From: DASVBE01 sp963770375
GTDB lineage: Bacteria > Actinomycetota > Actinomycetes > Streptosporangiales > Streptosporangiaceae
DNA length: 64,000 nt
Assembly: GCA_963770375.1 (NCBI GenBank)
Contig: CAVYPM010000017.1
Location: forward strand, 62,001 to 126,000
Reading direction: 5' to 3'
The position numbers were made by a program, and so were the translations under genes. The notes under the pieces were generated by a model that was not told the DNA's origin, ran no database searches, and saw only the letters and a program-made list of their open reading frames with translations. Shown one piece after another: positions 43,601 to 51,879 of the stretch. How positions within the stretch are numbered: the first letter of the stretch is position 1; each line of letters starts with the position of its first letter.

Positions 43601-43931
43601 CCGCGAGGGCCTGGCGCGTGAGGTGATCCGCCTGGTTCAGGAGGCCAGGAAACAGGACGGGTTCCAGCTCACGGACCGGATCAGACTGCTCTGGCGGGCC
43701 GACGGCGAGGAACTGGCCGGGGCGCTGGCCGAGCACGCGGCCTTTATCGGCGCTGAGGTGCTGGCCACCGGTTTCGGCCCGCAGCCAGACGGCGCAGACG
43801 ACCAGCCAGACGGCGCACACGATCAGCCGAACGGCCCAGACGACCAGCCGGATGGCCCAGACGACCAGCCAGGGATGTTCCGGCATCATGACGACGGGCT
43901 TGGCCTGACCGTCTGGCTCCGCAAGGCCTGA
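40677..43931 (+). CDS. ileS: Isoleucyl-tRNA synthetase
   Basis: This 1,084-residue class I synthetase charges tRNA-Ile. The HIGH counterpart is GPPTANGMPGVHHVEARVFK. The editing domain has VVWTTTPWTL-like LLVWTTTPWTLVANTAVAVH, and the KMSKS counterpart is DASGRKMSTRLGNVIEPMGL. The GVHH/KMSTR pattern and length indicate the long type 2 (eukaryote-like) IleRS, the type associated with mupirocin tolerance. Zinc-type Cys pairs are in CPRCGTPLSDHEL and CWRCGTPLLYY. The frame is intact. Near the C-terminus a 21-bp repeat adds an Asp/Gln/Pro/Gly spacer before the last segment (MFRHHDDGLGLTVWLRKA). Confidence 0.96.
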   Translation: MLASLPAVPDLPALEHEVLARWQRTGVFLRSLQATAGGPLWTVYEGPPTANGMPGVHHVEARVFKDAFPRYRTMRGWHVPRRAGWDCHGLPVEVAVEKALGLAGKPDIEAYGIAEFNQRCRESVLRHVDAFAAMTARMGYWTDLDGAYKTMDASYIESVWWSLKIIFERGLLVRDFRISPYCPRCGTPLSDHELGQPEVYQEITDPAVTVRFPLLAPLPPGAPPLLAGADLLVWTTTPWTLVANTAVAVHPAERYVLARKSGDGDRVVVAAARLGPVLGEGWHVLAEFDGASLAGAAYEPPFSLVDVPGGHRVVTAGFVTAGEGTGLVHLAPAFGADDLDAGRQHGLPVVNPVRPDGRFAGDLPLVGGLPVRDASELLIASLAGRGRLFRSEPYRHSYPHCWRCGTPLLYYALPAWYIRTTAIKDQLLAENSRTRWHPPTIRDGRYGEWLRNNVDWALSRSRYWGTPLPLWECGEGHLTCVGSLAELSGLAGRDLSGLDPHRPFVDGVTLACPSCGGEARRVPEVIDAWYDSGAMPFAQFGVPLRGEASFRAAYPAQFICEAIDQTRGWFYALMAVGTLVTGRSAYEEVLCLGLITDASGRKMSTRLGNVIEPMGLMDRWGADALRWFFLVSGSPWVARKISEPVLADIARKVLLTFWSTAAFLVLYARAAAAGPGAAWHPGRVAEAPPAADRPLLDRWALAGLHTLIGEVTAAMEAFDAAAAGRRIAAFIDDLSNWYVRRSRRRFWAGPGSADGLAAFATLYECVHTLLLLMAPLTPFLADYLWDVLRPPGAPDSVHLAAWPQADPGLLDPALTGQMALARRLTELGRSARASAGIRTRQPLSRALTGAASFAALPAALAAEVAAELNVRELGSLDSVPGGLVQTVVRPNFRALGRRFGPRTQAVARAVAGAEPVALAARLAAEGSVTLLAGGSPAQVGPEDVIITQQPREGWAVASEGGETVALDTAISPALRREGLAREVIRLVQEARKQDGFQLTDRIRLLWRADGEELAGALAEHAAFIGAEVLATGFGPQPDGADDQPDGAHDQPNGPDDQPDGPDDQPGMFRHHDDGLGLTVWLRKA
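43782..43874 (+). repeat. 21-bp tandem repeat coding for a 7-residue unit in IleS
   Basis: About 4.4 copies encode QPDGxDD-type heptads in frame near the IleS C-terminus. The units differ at a few bases, so the repeat is not brand new. It makes an acidic flexible linker between the tRNA-binding part and the last 18 residues. Confidence 0.85.
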
Positions 43932-43962
43932 CCGCACCAGGTCCCCGGCTCACCGGCTCCTC

Positions 43963-43986
43963 ATATGTGCGTGCGCACGCACATAT
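43963..43986. terminator. Perfect 24-bp palindrome with alternating purine-pyrimidine, copy 1
   Basis: The half-site ATATGTGCGTGC meets its exact complement with no spacer. In RNA it would form a stem with a small GCGC-type loop, followed on the plus strand by CTTTT, so it can serve as the ileS terminator. It is one of two copies with centres 41 bp apart. Confidence 0.75.
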
Positions 43987-44004
43987 CTTTTGACTGTCAT
44001 CTGT

Positions 44005-44026
44005 TATGTGCGTGCGCACGCACATA
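44005..44026. repeat. Perfect 22-bp palindrome, copy 2
   Basis: TATGTGCGTGC plus its exact complement repeats the core of 43964-43985 without change. Alternation of pyrimidine and purine is unbroken over the whole palindrome, a sequence class prone to Z-DNA. It lies between the 3' ends of two convergent genes. Confidence 0.8.
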
Positions 44027-44157
44027 TCGGGGGTCCCGGGACGGGCGGGGACAGCCGGGCTGGTGTGGCCGATGGGCTGGTGTGGCGGCTACGTGGCCGG
44101 TGGCCAGCGGGCTGGGGCGGCGGCCAGGTGGCCGGCGGGCTGGGCGGCAGCGGGTGA

Positions 44158-46515
44158 CTAGGTGGGGTCCTTGTCGGGCTGGCAGGCCTTGCACGGCACG
44201 CAGTCGGCGGTCTCGGCTTCGGCCCTGGTCATCCGCTCCAGGTCGTCTGCGCCCAGGAAGCGGATAAGGATGCAGCCCTCCCGGTGGTAGCGGGTGATCC
44301 CGGGGACCACGAACACGCTGGTGTCCCCGCCGCTCGCGGCGGGCGGGCCGGCCGTCGGCTTGTCGTCCGCACCGCCCGGGCTCGCCGAAACGACCGTGGG
44401 CGACGGCCCGGACCCGGCCTCGCCCGGCGACGACGACACGACCGTGGGCGACGGCTTGTCGTCCGCCCGGCCGGGCGACGGCGAGACGACCGTCGGCGAC
44501 GGCCGCGGACCCAGCGCTGCCGGGTGACGGCGAGATGACCGTGGGCGACGGCTTATCGTCCGCCCGGCCCGGTGACGTCTGCGATCCGGCACTGCCGGGC
44601 GACGAGGACACGACCGTGGGCGACGGCCCGGGGTCGGTCCGGCCCGGCGACGGGGCGGCGACGGCCGGCGGCGCGCCCGCCGCGGTCGACGACGATACGA
44701 CGGTGGGCGACCCGGCGGACCGGGCCGGGGGCTCAGCGGGCTCGGAGGCACCGGCCGGCCGGGATGGCGACGGGGGCGTGCCACTCGGGGACGGCGGGGT
44801 CACGCCGGATGGGGACAGCCCGGACGGGGACAGCACAGTGTCCGAGCGACCCGGGGCCGACGGGGCGGACGCGGGCCGGTCAGACGCAGGCCGGTCAGCC
44901 CCGGACCGGCCAGACGCGGGCCGGTCAGCCCCGGACTGATCGGACGCGGGCCGAGCCCGGACGCAGGCCAGTCAGACCCGGACCGCCCGGTGGCGGGCCG
45001 GTCGGAAGCGGGTGCCGCCGACGCGGCGGGACGGGCCTTCCCGGGCCCTTGCTCCTGCGGGGGCGCGCCGGGTGACGCGGGGGGCGTCGTGCTGGCGGCG
45101 GGCCTTGCGGGCTCGCGGCCCGGGCTGGGCGAGGACAGCACGGTGTCCGAGCGGCCCGAGCGGCGCGGGCGCCGGGTCCCACGGGGCCGACGCGGGCCGG
45201 GACTTCTCCCGCTCCCGCGGGGGCGCGGCGGGCGGCGCCCCGGCCGGGGTGCTGGCCGCGGGCCGGACGGGCTCGCGGCCGGGACCGGCCGGGCCCGGTC
45301 CAGCAGATCCTGGCGCCCCGGGGCCCTGACCGGTCACCGGCGACGGTGGCCCGGCGGGCGGTGCAGCCGCGGGCGGTGTCGTGGCGCCGGGCGGGCGGGA
45401 GCCGCGGCGCGACGGCGGTGCGCTGCCTTGCCGCGTACTGGACGGCGGGTCCGGGAGCGTGCGGGTGAACAGCGACGAGGACGAAGAACTGCCCGGCTTA
45501 GCGGACGGGGCCGTCTGCGGGACCCGCCGGGGCAGCGAGGACCCAGGTCGCGACGGCACGGCCGACGGGGCCGACGGCGCGGCGCTGGCCGCGGGCTGGG
45601 CGGGCTCGCGGGCGGGCCCGGGCGAAGAAGCCGAGCCGAGGTCCGGCGAAGCGAGGTCCGGTGAGCCCAGGCCCTGGCCGGCCGCGGGCGGCACGGGCCA
45701 GGCGGCGGGGGTGGCGGGCCGGGATGGCGGGCCGGCGGCGGCCGGCGACACGGTGTCCTCGCGGCGGATCTTCGCCGCGGCGGCCTGCCGGGCGGCGGGG
45801 GTGGCCAGCGAGGTCGCCGGGGCATCATTGCCGGCCGCGGTCCGGGCCGGCCCGGCGGCGGCCGGGGCCTGCTCGCGGGACCGGCCGCCGCTGCGGATGG
45901 GGCGCCAGCCGACGCTGGTCTCCGGGGCAGCTGCGGGAGGCGCGGCCGAGCCGGCCGCCGCAGCCGCGGCGGGCACCCATTCGGCCGGGACCGGCCGGGG
46001 GCCAGGAGCAGGAGACGGGCTGGCCGGCGGGGCGGTGCGCCCCGGCCTGGGACGCCCCGGCTCGATACGACCTGGCTCGATACGACCCGGGGCCGCCGTC
46101 GCGGGGGCGGGACTGCCGGGAAGGGGACTAACGGGCAGCGGCCGGACCGGGGCCGGGCCAGCCGGAGACGGGCTGGCCGGACCGGGCCGGCCGCTGCTGC
46201 GGTACTTGCTGCGGCCTCGCCGGGCGAGCCGGCCGGGGCCAGGGGAACTGCGGGTGCGGGCGGGCTGAGCGGGGCGGCCGGCTGCTGTTGACCGGCCGGC
46301 CCCGGCTGCGGGCGAACCCGCGCCGCCTTGCCGCCTGCGGCAGGACCGAAAACTTCCTCGCGCCAGATGATCACTCCGGCGATCAGCATCACGGCAGCCA
46401 GGCCGCTGACCCCGATGGCCAGGTAGACCAGCTGGAGGCTGCTCGTCAGGACGCCCGCGACGAGCAAGCCGATCGCCGTCACGACCACCGTGAGGATGAT
46501 GCCAAAGCGAATCAA
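44158..46515 (-). CDS. Membrane-anchored Pro/Ala/Ser-rich protein with C-terminal Cys/His domain, several frameshifts
   Basis: The N-terminus MIRFGIILTVVVTAIGLLVA plus SLQLVYLAIGVSGLAAVMLI gives a two-helix membrane hairpin, then WREEVFG. About 600 residues of Pro/Ala/Ser/Arg low complexity follow, with repeats such as SPTVVSSSPG and REDTVS. It ends in a compact domain (VFVVPGITRYHREGCILIRF, then MTRAEAETADCVPCKACQPD) with His, Cys and a CVPCKAC pair that could bind zinc. These parts fall in three frames with changes at about 46200, 45150, 44950 and 44530, so the full length is about 785 residues. I know similar C-terminal domains from actinobacterial proteins encoded near ileS/divIVA. Location suggests a role at the pole or septum, but no function is established. 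Confidence 0.7.
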
Positions 46516-46585
46516 GAGCTGGCTCCACGCAATACGACGACCTGGTGCGCTGGGTTAGCGGAGGCCGCCCTGCGGCGGTCTCCTC

Positions 46586-47435
46586 CTAGCGGCGGTCGTG
46601 CTGCGCGGCCTCGGACGGGTGGAAGCCACCGGTGTGCGGCACCGGCTCGGGCTGCGGCGGGTAGGACGGCGCCGACGGCTGGCCGTTGCGCTCCATCCGG
46701 CCCATGCCCGCGGGCACGGCGGGCGGCGGCGGGCTGGCCTGCATGGCCGGGAAGACCCCGCTGTCGGTCGCGCCGGCCTCCAGGTCGCGGAGCTGGCCCT
46801 CCAGGTACGCCTTGAGCCTGCTGCGGTACTCCCGCTCGAAGGCACGCAGGTCGTCGACCCGGCGCTCGAGCTCCTCGCGCGACTGCACGAGCGAGCCCAT
46901 GGCCTGGCGGTGCCGCTCCTGGGCGTCCCGCTCCAGGCTCTCGGCCCGGGCCCGGGCGTCGCTGGTGATCTGCTCGGACTGCCGGCGGGCCTTGGTCAGC
47001 AGCTCGTCCGCCTCGCGGCGGGCGCGCGCCAGGGTCTCGTCGGCTTCCCGGCGGGCGTCGGCGATGGCCTGGTCCGCGGTCTGCTGGGCCAGCGCCAGAA
47101 CCCGGGCCGCGGTGTCCATGTTGTCCTCGGCCGGCTTCATGCCCATCATCACGGACTCCTGCGGCCGGCGCTCGGGCTCGATGCGCTGCGGCTCAGGCGG
47201 CTGGATGAGCTCGGGTGACTGCTCGCCGTGCGGAGCGTTCAGGGCCACGGGCACCTTGCCGCCACGCAGGACTTCCGCGAGCTTCGCCCGGAGCTCCTCG
47301 TTCTCCTGGGTCAGCCGGTCGAGCTCCGCTTCGACCTCATCGAGGAAGGCGTCGACCTCTTCCTCGTCATAGCCCGGCCTGAGCCTCGTCGTGCTGAACT
47401 GCTTGTTCCGCACATCCGCGGGCGTCAGTGGCATG
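46586..47435 (-). CDS. divIVA: DivIVA / Wag31 polar growth protein
   Basis: DivIVA marks negatively curved membrane and organises polar peptidoglycan synthesis in actinobacteria. ATG 47435 (MPLTPADVRNKQFSTTRLRP) has AAGGAG upstream. The N-terminal membrane-binding domain includes GYDEEEVDAFLDEVEAELDR, followed by a linker (LIQPPEPQRIEPERRPQESV) and a long coiled coil from AARVLALAQQTADQAIADAR to about residue 235. A Pro-rich tail follows. The 282-residue length is normal for the group. It is probably phosphorylated by Ser/Thr kinases as in mycobacteria, though this cannot be seen here. Confidence 0.95.
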
Positions 47436-47479
47436 TCGTCTCCTTGGCGCACTTGGACTTGGACTTGGTCCCTGTAGTC

Positions 47480-47495
47480 GCGTCCTGCAGGACGC
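47480..47495. promoter_or_regulatory. 16-bp perfect palindrome between yggT and divIVA
   Basis: GCGTCCTG with its exact complement, with GTAG/CTAC as outer partial arms, lies 45 bp upstream of divIVA. It could be an attenuator or terminator after yggT, or an operator for divIVA. The remaining gap carries a TTGGACT-type short repeat. Confidence 0.45.
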
Positions 47496-47502
47496 TACCT
47501 GA

Positions 47503-47787
47503 TCAGATCAGCTGCACGGCCTGGAACAACACGAACACCACCAGGAACAGCACCATGAAGCTGAGGTCCAAGGCCACAGTACCGAGGCGAAGGGTCGGAA
47601 TGTAGCGCCTTAGAAATCTCAGTGGCGGATCGGTGGGCGTGTAGACGGCCTCAGCGAGGACCAGGACGAAGCCCGTTGGGGTCCACTGACGCGAGAACGA
47701 CTGTATCCAGCTGAAAATCAGCCTCCCGACGAGCAGGACCAGGTAGATCGCCAGTGCGTAGTACAAAATGATCTTTACGATCGCCAC
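47503..47787 (-). CDS. YggT-family membrane protein
   Basis: This is a 94-residue protein with two membrane helices (IILYYALAIYLVLLVGRLIF and LDLSFMVLFLVVFVLFQAVQ) and the conserved link YTPTDPPLRFLRRYIPTLR. YggT genes sit between sepF and divIVA in actinobacteria; the molecular role is unclear, with suggestions about osmotic balance and division. Confidence 0.93.
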   Translation of the reverse strand: MAIVKIILYYALAIYLVLLVGRLIFSWIQSFSRQWTPTGFVLVLAEAVYTPTDPPLRFLRRYIPTLRLGTVALDLSFMVLFLVVFVLFQAVQLI

Positions 47788-47863
47788 ATCCCTGTCCTGC
47801 CCGCACGGCCCGGGGCCGACGTGGCTGCCGCGGTTATCGTGCTGCGTAGTTTGCTGCTAACGG

Positions 47864-48385
47864 CTAGCTCTGGTTGAAAAAGCCCCGTTCCACTATCCGT
47901 GCCTTGTCTTCCGCGGCGACCTCCACGTTGGCCGGGGACAGCAGGAACACCTTGTTGGTCACGCGCTCGATGCTGCCGTGCAGCCCGAAGATCAGGCCTG
48001 CGGCGAAGTCGACGAGGCGCTTGGCGTCGCTGTCCACCATCTCCGTGAGGTTCATGATCACCGGCGTACCGTCGCGGAAGTGCTCACCGATGGTACGGGC
48101 CTCATTGTACGTACGCGGGTGCAAAGTGGTGATACGGGCCAGATCAGTTGTCTGGGTCAGCGTCGCGGTCTGGCCGTGGTAACCGTTCCGGCCGGTGTCA
48201 GGACCGGTCTCGGCCGGGGTGAACTGCGCGTCATGACGCTCGGCCGGCTCGGGCAGCTCGCCGTGCTCGTCGGGGTACTCGTCGTACTCCTCGGAGCCGT
48301 ACTCACCGTCATAGCGGTCGTCGTAGCGGTGGTCGTCCTCTACGAGGCCGAGATAGACCGCCATCTTGCGCATCGCGCTGGCCAT
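47864..48385 (-). CDS. sepF: Cell division protein SepF
   Basis: SepF tethers FtsZ to the membrane in bacteria that lack FtsA, such as actinobacteria. The 173-residue protein starts MASAMRKMAVYLGLVEDDHR (amphipathic membrane-binding helix). An acidic Tyr-rich linker (RYDDRYDGEYGSEEYDEYPD) follows, then the SepF domain (ITTLHPRTYNEARTIGEHFR, GTPVIMNLTEMVDSDAKRLV, LIFGLHGSIERVTNKVFLLS). Confidence 0.95.
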   Translation of the reverse strand: MASAMRKMAVYLGLVEDDHRYDDRYDGEYGSEEYDEYPDEHGELPEPAERHDAQFTPAETGPDTGRNGYHGQTATLTQTTDLARITTLHPRTYNEARTIGEHFRDGTPVIMNLTEMVDSDAKRLVDFAAGLIFGLHGSIERVTNKVFLLSPANVEVAAEDKARIVERGFFNQS

Positions 48386-48447
48386 TCTTGGTCCTCCGTC
48401 ACGCTATGGTGCTGCAGCGACGCCCACGGCGTGCCACGCGACGGACA

Positions 48448-49189
48448 TTACCTGACGAAGGCCGGCCGGCCGCCGAGCAACGCCGTACCGATCCGCAGGT
48501 GTGTCGCGCCGGCCGCGACCGCTTCCTCCAGATCACCGCTCATACCTGCGGAAATCACCGTGGCTGCCGGGTGCCGGGCGCGGACCTGTGCGGCCACCCC
48601 GGCGAGCCGGGCGAACGCCGGCGCGGCCGGGCGTCCGAGCGGCGCCACCGCCATCACCCCGCCCAGTACCAGGCCGCCCTCCCCCGGCCGGCCGGGCCGT
48701 TCGCGGCGATCGCGTCCGCCAGCCCGGGCACCTCCTGCGGGTCCGCGCCGCCCCGGGCGGCCGGGTCAGCCGCCGGCCCGGGTCTTCCAGGCTGACCTGG
48801 ACGAGGCAGGTGACAGTTCTTTTAGACGTACGGCAGCGGGCCGCGAGCGCCTCGACCAGGCGCATCCGGTCCACCGAATGCACCACAGCCGCGTAGGAGA
48901 CCACGCTGGCAGCCTTCCTGGCCTGCAACTGGCCGACGAAATGCCAGGTCGGCCGCAGTCCCAGCGCCGCGGCCTGATCGGCCTTGGCGCGGGCCTCCTG
49001 ATCCCGGTTCTCCCCGATGTCGGTCAGGCCCAGCTCGCAGAGCAGCGCGATGTCGGACACCGGCCGGGTCTTGGTGACCGCGATCAGGGTGATCTCATCC
49101 GGGCTGCGGCCCGCGGCCGCGCAGGCCGCGGCGATCCGCTGGCTGACCTCCTGCCGGGCCGCGCTGATCTCGACGCGGCGGTCGCTCAC
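48448..49189 (-). CDS. YggS-family PLP homeostasis protein, two frameshifts
   Basis: The protein is a PLP-binding alanine-racemase-fold protein of about 246 residues (PLPBP). It has LIAVTKTRPVSDIALLCELG (PLP lysine in VTKT), TDIGENRDQEARAKADQAAA, WHFVGQLQARKAASVVSYAA, CLVQVSLEDP and the C-terminal ISAGMSGDLEEAVAAGATHL and RIGTALLGGR. The middle (ADPAARGGADPQEVPGLADA) lies in a different frame from both ends; changes occur near 48770 and in the G-run near 48680. It overlaps the ftsZ stop. pgeF, usually found between ftsZ and yggS, is absent. Confidence 0.9.
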
Positions 49190-50653
49190 TTCAGGAAGTC
49201 AGGCACATCAAGATCGTCGTCTTCCTCGAAGACGACTGACCGGCGGCGGGTGCTGGCCCCCTCGAACGGCCGGGCCGCTGGCGGCTCGGCCCGGGTCGCG
49301 GGGGCGTCGCCCGCCGCGGCGCCGTTCCCGCTGGCCGCGTTGCCCGGCCCGGAACCCTGGCCGCCCGCGCGGCCGGCCGGGTCCGCGGGCCGTGGCGGCG
49401 GGACGGCCTCAGCGTCGTCGCCGGACGGCGCCCCCGTGCTGGCCGGCGCTGCGCTGGCCGACGCTGCGCTGGCCGGCCCGGCGCCGGCCGACCCGGACCA
49501 GCCGCCGGTGTCGCCGTCCTGGCTGGTCACGCGCGCGCAGGGCCGCAGGCTGGTCAGGAAGGCCGACCGGCCGCCAGCCTCCGCTGGCGGAAGGGCCGCC
49601 GTCCGGCTGGGGGCGCGGCGGGGTGCCGAGGGCGGTGGCCGGCGCAGCGGCCGGAGCGGCCGGCAGGCCGAGACCGCCGGCCCGGCCCGGCCGGGACCGG
49701 GCCAGCCGGGCCTCGTCGAACCCGGCCGCGATCACGGTGACCCGCACCTCGTCGCCCAGCGCGTCGTCGATGACCGCGCCGAAGATGATGTTGGCGTCCG
49801 GGGCGGCGGAGTTGGAGACCAGCTGGGCGGCCTCGTTGATCTCGAAGAGCCCCAGGTCGGAGCCGCCCTGGATGGACAGCAGCACGCCGTGCGCGCCGTC
49901 GATGCTGGCCTCGAGCAGCGGGCTGGAGATGGCCATCTCGGCGGCCGCGACCGAGCGGTCGTCGCCGCGGGCCGAGCCGATGCCCATCAGCGCGGACCCG
50001 GCCCCGGACATCACCGATTTCACGTCCGCGAAGTCCAGGTTGATCAGGCCGGGCGTGGTGATCAGGTCGGTAATGCCCTGGACACCGGAAAGGAGCACCT
50101 GGTCGGCGGCCTTGAACGCATCCAGCACGCTGACGTGCCGGTCGGAGATGGACAGCAGCCGGTCATTGGGGATGACGATCAGCGTGTCGACTTCCTCGCG
50201 GAGCCGCTCGATGCCGAGATCGGCCTGGGCGGCCCGGCGCTTGCCCTCGAACCCGAACGGCCGGGTGACCACGCCGATCGTCAGCGCGCCGAGCGAGCGG
50301 GCCACGCTGGCCACCACCGGGGCCCCGCCGGTCCCGGTACCGCCGCCCTCACCGGCGGTAACGAAGACCATGTCAGCGCCCTTGAGGACCTCCTCGATCT
50401 CCTCGCGGTGATCCTCCGTGGCCTTGCTGCCGATGTCCGGGTCCGCACCCGCGCCCAAGCCGCGGGTGAGCTCCCGGCCGACGTCGAGCTTGACGTCGGC
50501 GTCACTCATCAGCAGGGCCTGCGCATCGGTGTTGATCGCGATGAACTCAACGCCCTTGAGTCCCTCGTCGATCATCCGGTTCACGGCATTGACGCCGCCC
50601 CCGCCGATACCGACGACCTTAATGACCGCCAGGTAGTTCTGCGGTGCTGCCAC
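49186..50653 (-). CDS. ftsZ: Cell division GTPase FtsZ, one frameshift
   Basis: FtsZ polymerises into the division ring. It has the N-terminal MAAPQNYLAVIKVVGIGGGG, VNAVNRMIDEGLKGVEFIAI, the tubulin signature GEGGGTGTGGAPVVA, IVIPNDRLLSISDR and T7 loop INLDFADVKSVM. The C-terminal conserved peptide VVFEEDDDLDVPDFLK is the docking site for SepF and FtsW. A single frame change at about 49540-49580 lies in the variable Pro/Ala linker. Length is about 488, the long linker being typical of actinomycetes. A 356-bp leader region separates it from ftsQ. Confidence 0.95.
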
Positions 50654-51009
50654 GAGGTGGGACCTTTCCGCTCGTCTGCGTCTATGGGGATTTCCCTTGC
50701 CGCTTTCGCGGTTAACCGGGCCGGCCTTTCGGCCGCTTTCCGGAAAACCTCGTTAGCTGCAATTCGCCGAAATACTCCCCCAATAGCATCGGCCGGGGCA
50801 CGTCCGCGGTCTCCAGCCGCACAACTCTCACCCTCAAGTTGAGATTTAGAGTTATGTCAAGCTGCTGATTGATAGGGACAGTAGGATCGCGCGCCACCAG
50901 GGTCAACTAACCGGGCGCCCAGCGCCCCGGCGTGTCGCAGGCCAGCGTGCGGGCCGGGCCGGCAGACACCGGGAAAAGCCGGCGGATAGCGGGACGGTCC
51001 TGCGCATGA
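50654..51009 (-). promoter_or_regulatory. ftsZ leader region with promoter and near-palindrome
   Basis: No gene is seen in these 356 bp; a 64-codon frame at 50712-50906 has no family features. A promoter candidate is TTGACC (plus 50901-50906), 17-bp spacer, TACTGT (50878-50883). Just downstream, TTGACA (50855-50860) abuts an AT-rich near-palindrome at 50823-50853 with outer arms AACTCT/AGAGTT and inner CTCAA/TTGAG. Actinomycete ftsZ genes are known to have several promoters in this interval, some developmentally controlled, so this is their likely location. Confidence 0.6.
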
Positions 51010-51879
51010 TCAGCCGGCCGGGGCGGTGGGCGCGGTGACTACCGCCCGCGGGTCGCTGACGTCGAAATAGCGTGCCCGGCCGCGCATCAGGATCGCCAGT
51101 TCCCTGGCTTTCATCGCGGTCTGCGAGGCGTCACCCCACACCACGGTGCGGCCGTGGCGAAGGTACAGGGTGACCGTGTCGGCGGTGGGCGCGGCGATGC
51201 TGCGCACCTTCGCGGCCAGCCGGGCCGGCAGTTCGCGTCCCACGGTGGCGGCGGCGAACACGGCCGGGTTGCCGCGGAGCAGGTCCGGCGCGGTGCTGGT
51301 GCGCAGCCGCGACAGGCCGTGCGGGCGGCTCTGGACCTGCTTCAGGACGACCCCGAACCGGTCGACCAGGTCCCAGCCGGCCGGTTCGCGGACCGCGAGC
51401 GCCGCCGTGCGCTCCACGATCGTGATCGTGATCGCGTTCGGCCAGGACCGGGTCACCCGGGCGGACTCGACCAGCGTGAGCCGCTCCACCCGGCGGGCCA
51501 CGGTCCCGGTGCTGATCCGGATCAGCGGGGTGCCGGCCCGCACCCCGGCGGCCGTGATGACCTGGCTGCGCGGGATGTCCGGCGCCCCGTTCACCGTGAT
51601 GGACCGGACGACCAGGAACTTCGAGCCGAGCAGGGCCCAGGTGACCCCGGCGATGATGGCCACCACGGCCAGCACGAAGAAGGCCGCCTTCCACGGGTGG
51701 GCCCGCTTGCTGCCCGGTGCCGCGGCTGGCGCTCCGGTCCCGTCCGGCCGCGCCGCGGTCGCCACCCCACCCGGGGCGGGCACACCTGGCGGGGGCACGG
51801 CCGTGGGCTGCGCGGGCAGCGTCACCGGGCGGGCCGGCCGGGGGTCAGCGCCGTCCTGCTGGTCCTGGCCGCCTGTCAT
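51010..51879 (-). CDS. ftsQ: Cell division protein FtsQ
   Basis: The 289-residue divisome protein has a Pro/Ala-rich cytoplasmic tail of about 60 residues, one membrane helix (AAFFVLAVVAIIAGVTWALL), the POTRA domain (LVVRSITVNGAPDIPRSQVI, AGTPLIRISTGTVARRVERL) and the FtsQ/DivIB domain (SWPNAITITIVERTAALAVR, GWDLVDRFGVVLK). The start overlaps the murC stop by 4 bp. Confidence 0.94.
   Translation of the reverse strand: MTGGQDQQDGADPRPARPVTLPAQPTAVPPPGVPAPGGVATAARPDGTGAPAAAPGSKRAHPWKAAFFVLAVVAIIAGVTWALLGSKFLVVRSITVNGAPDIPRSQVITAAGVRAGTPLIRISTGTVARRVERLTLVESARVTRSWPNAITITIVERTAALAVREPAGWDLVDRFGVVLKQVQSRPHGLSRLRTSTAPDLLRGNPAVFAAATVGRELPARLAAKVRSIAAPTADTVTLYLRHGRTVVWGDASQTAMKARELAILMRGRARYFDVSDPRAVVTAPTAPAG

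Noticed and set aside
43964..44033. Short MCVRTHI-type open frames from the palindromes
   Set aside because: Both strands give the same peptide because the sequence is palindromic; no ribosome binding site or conserved extension.
50712..50906. 64-codon minus-strand frame upstream of ftsZ
   Set aside because: No ribosome binding site or family features; it overlaps promoter-like sequence and a near-palindrome.
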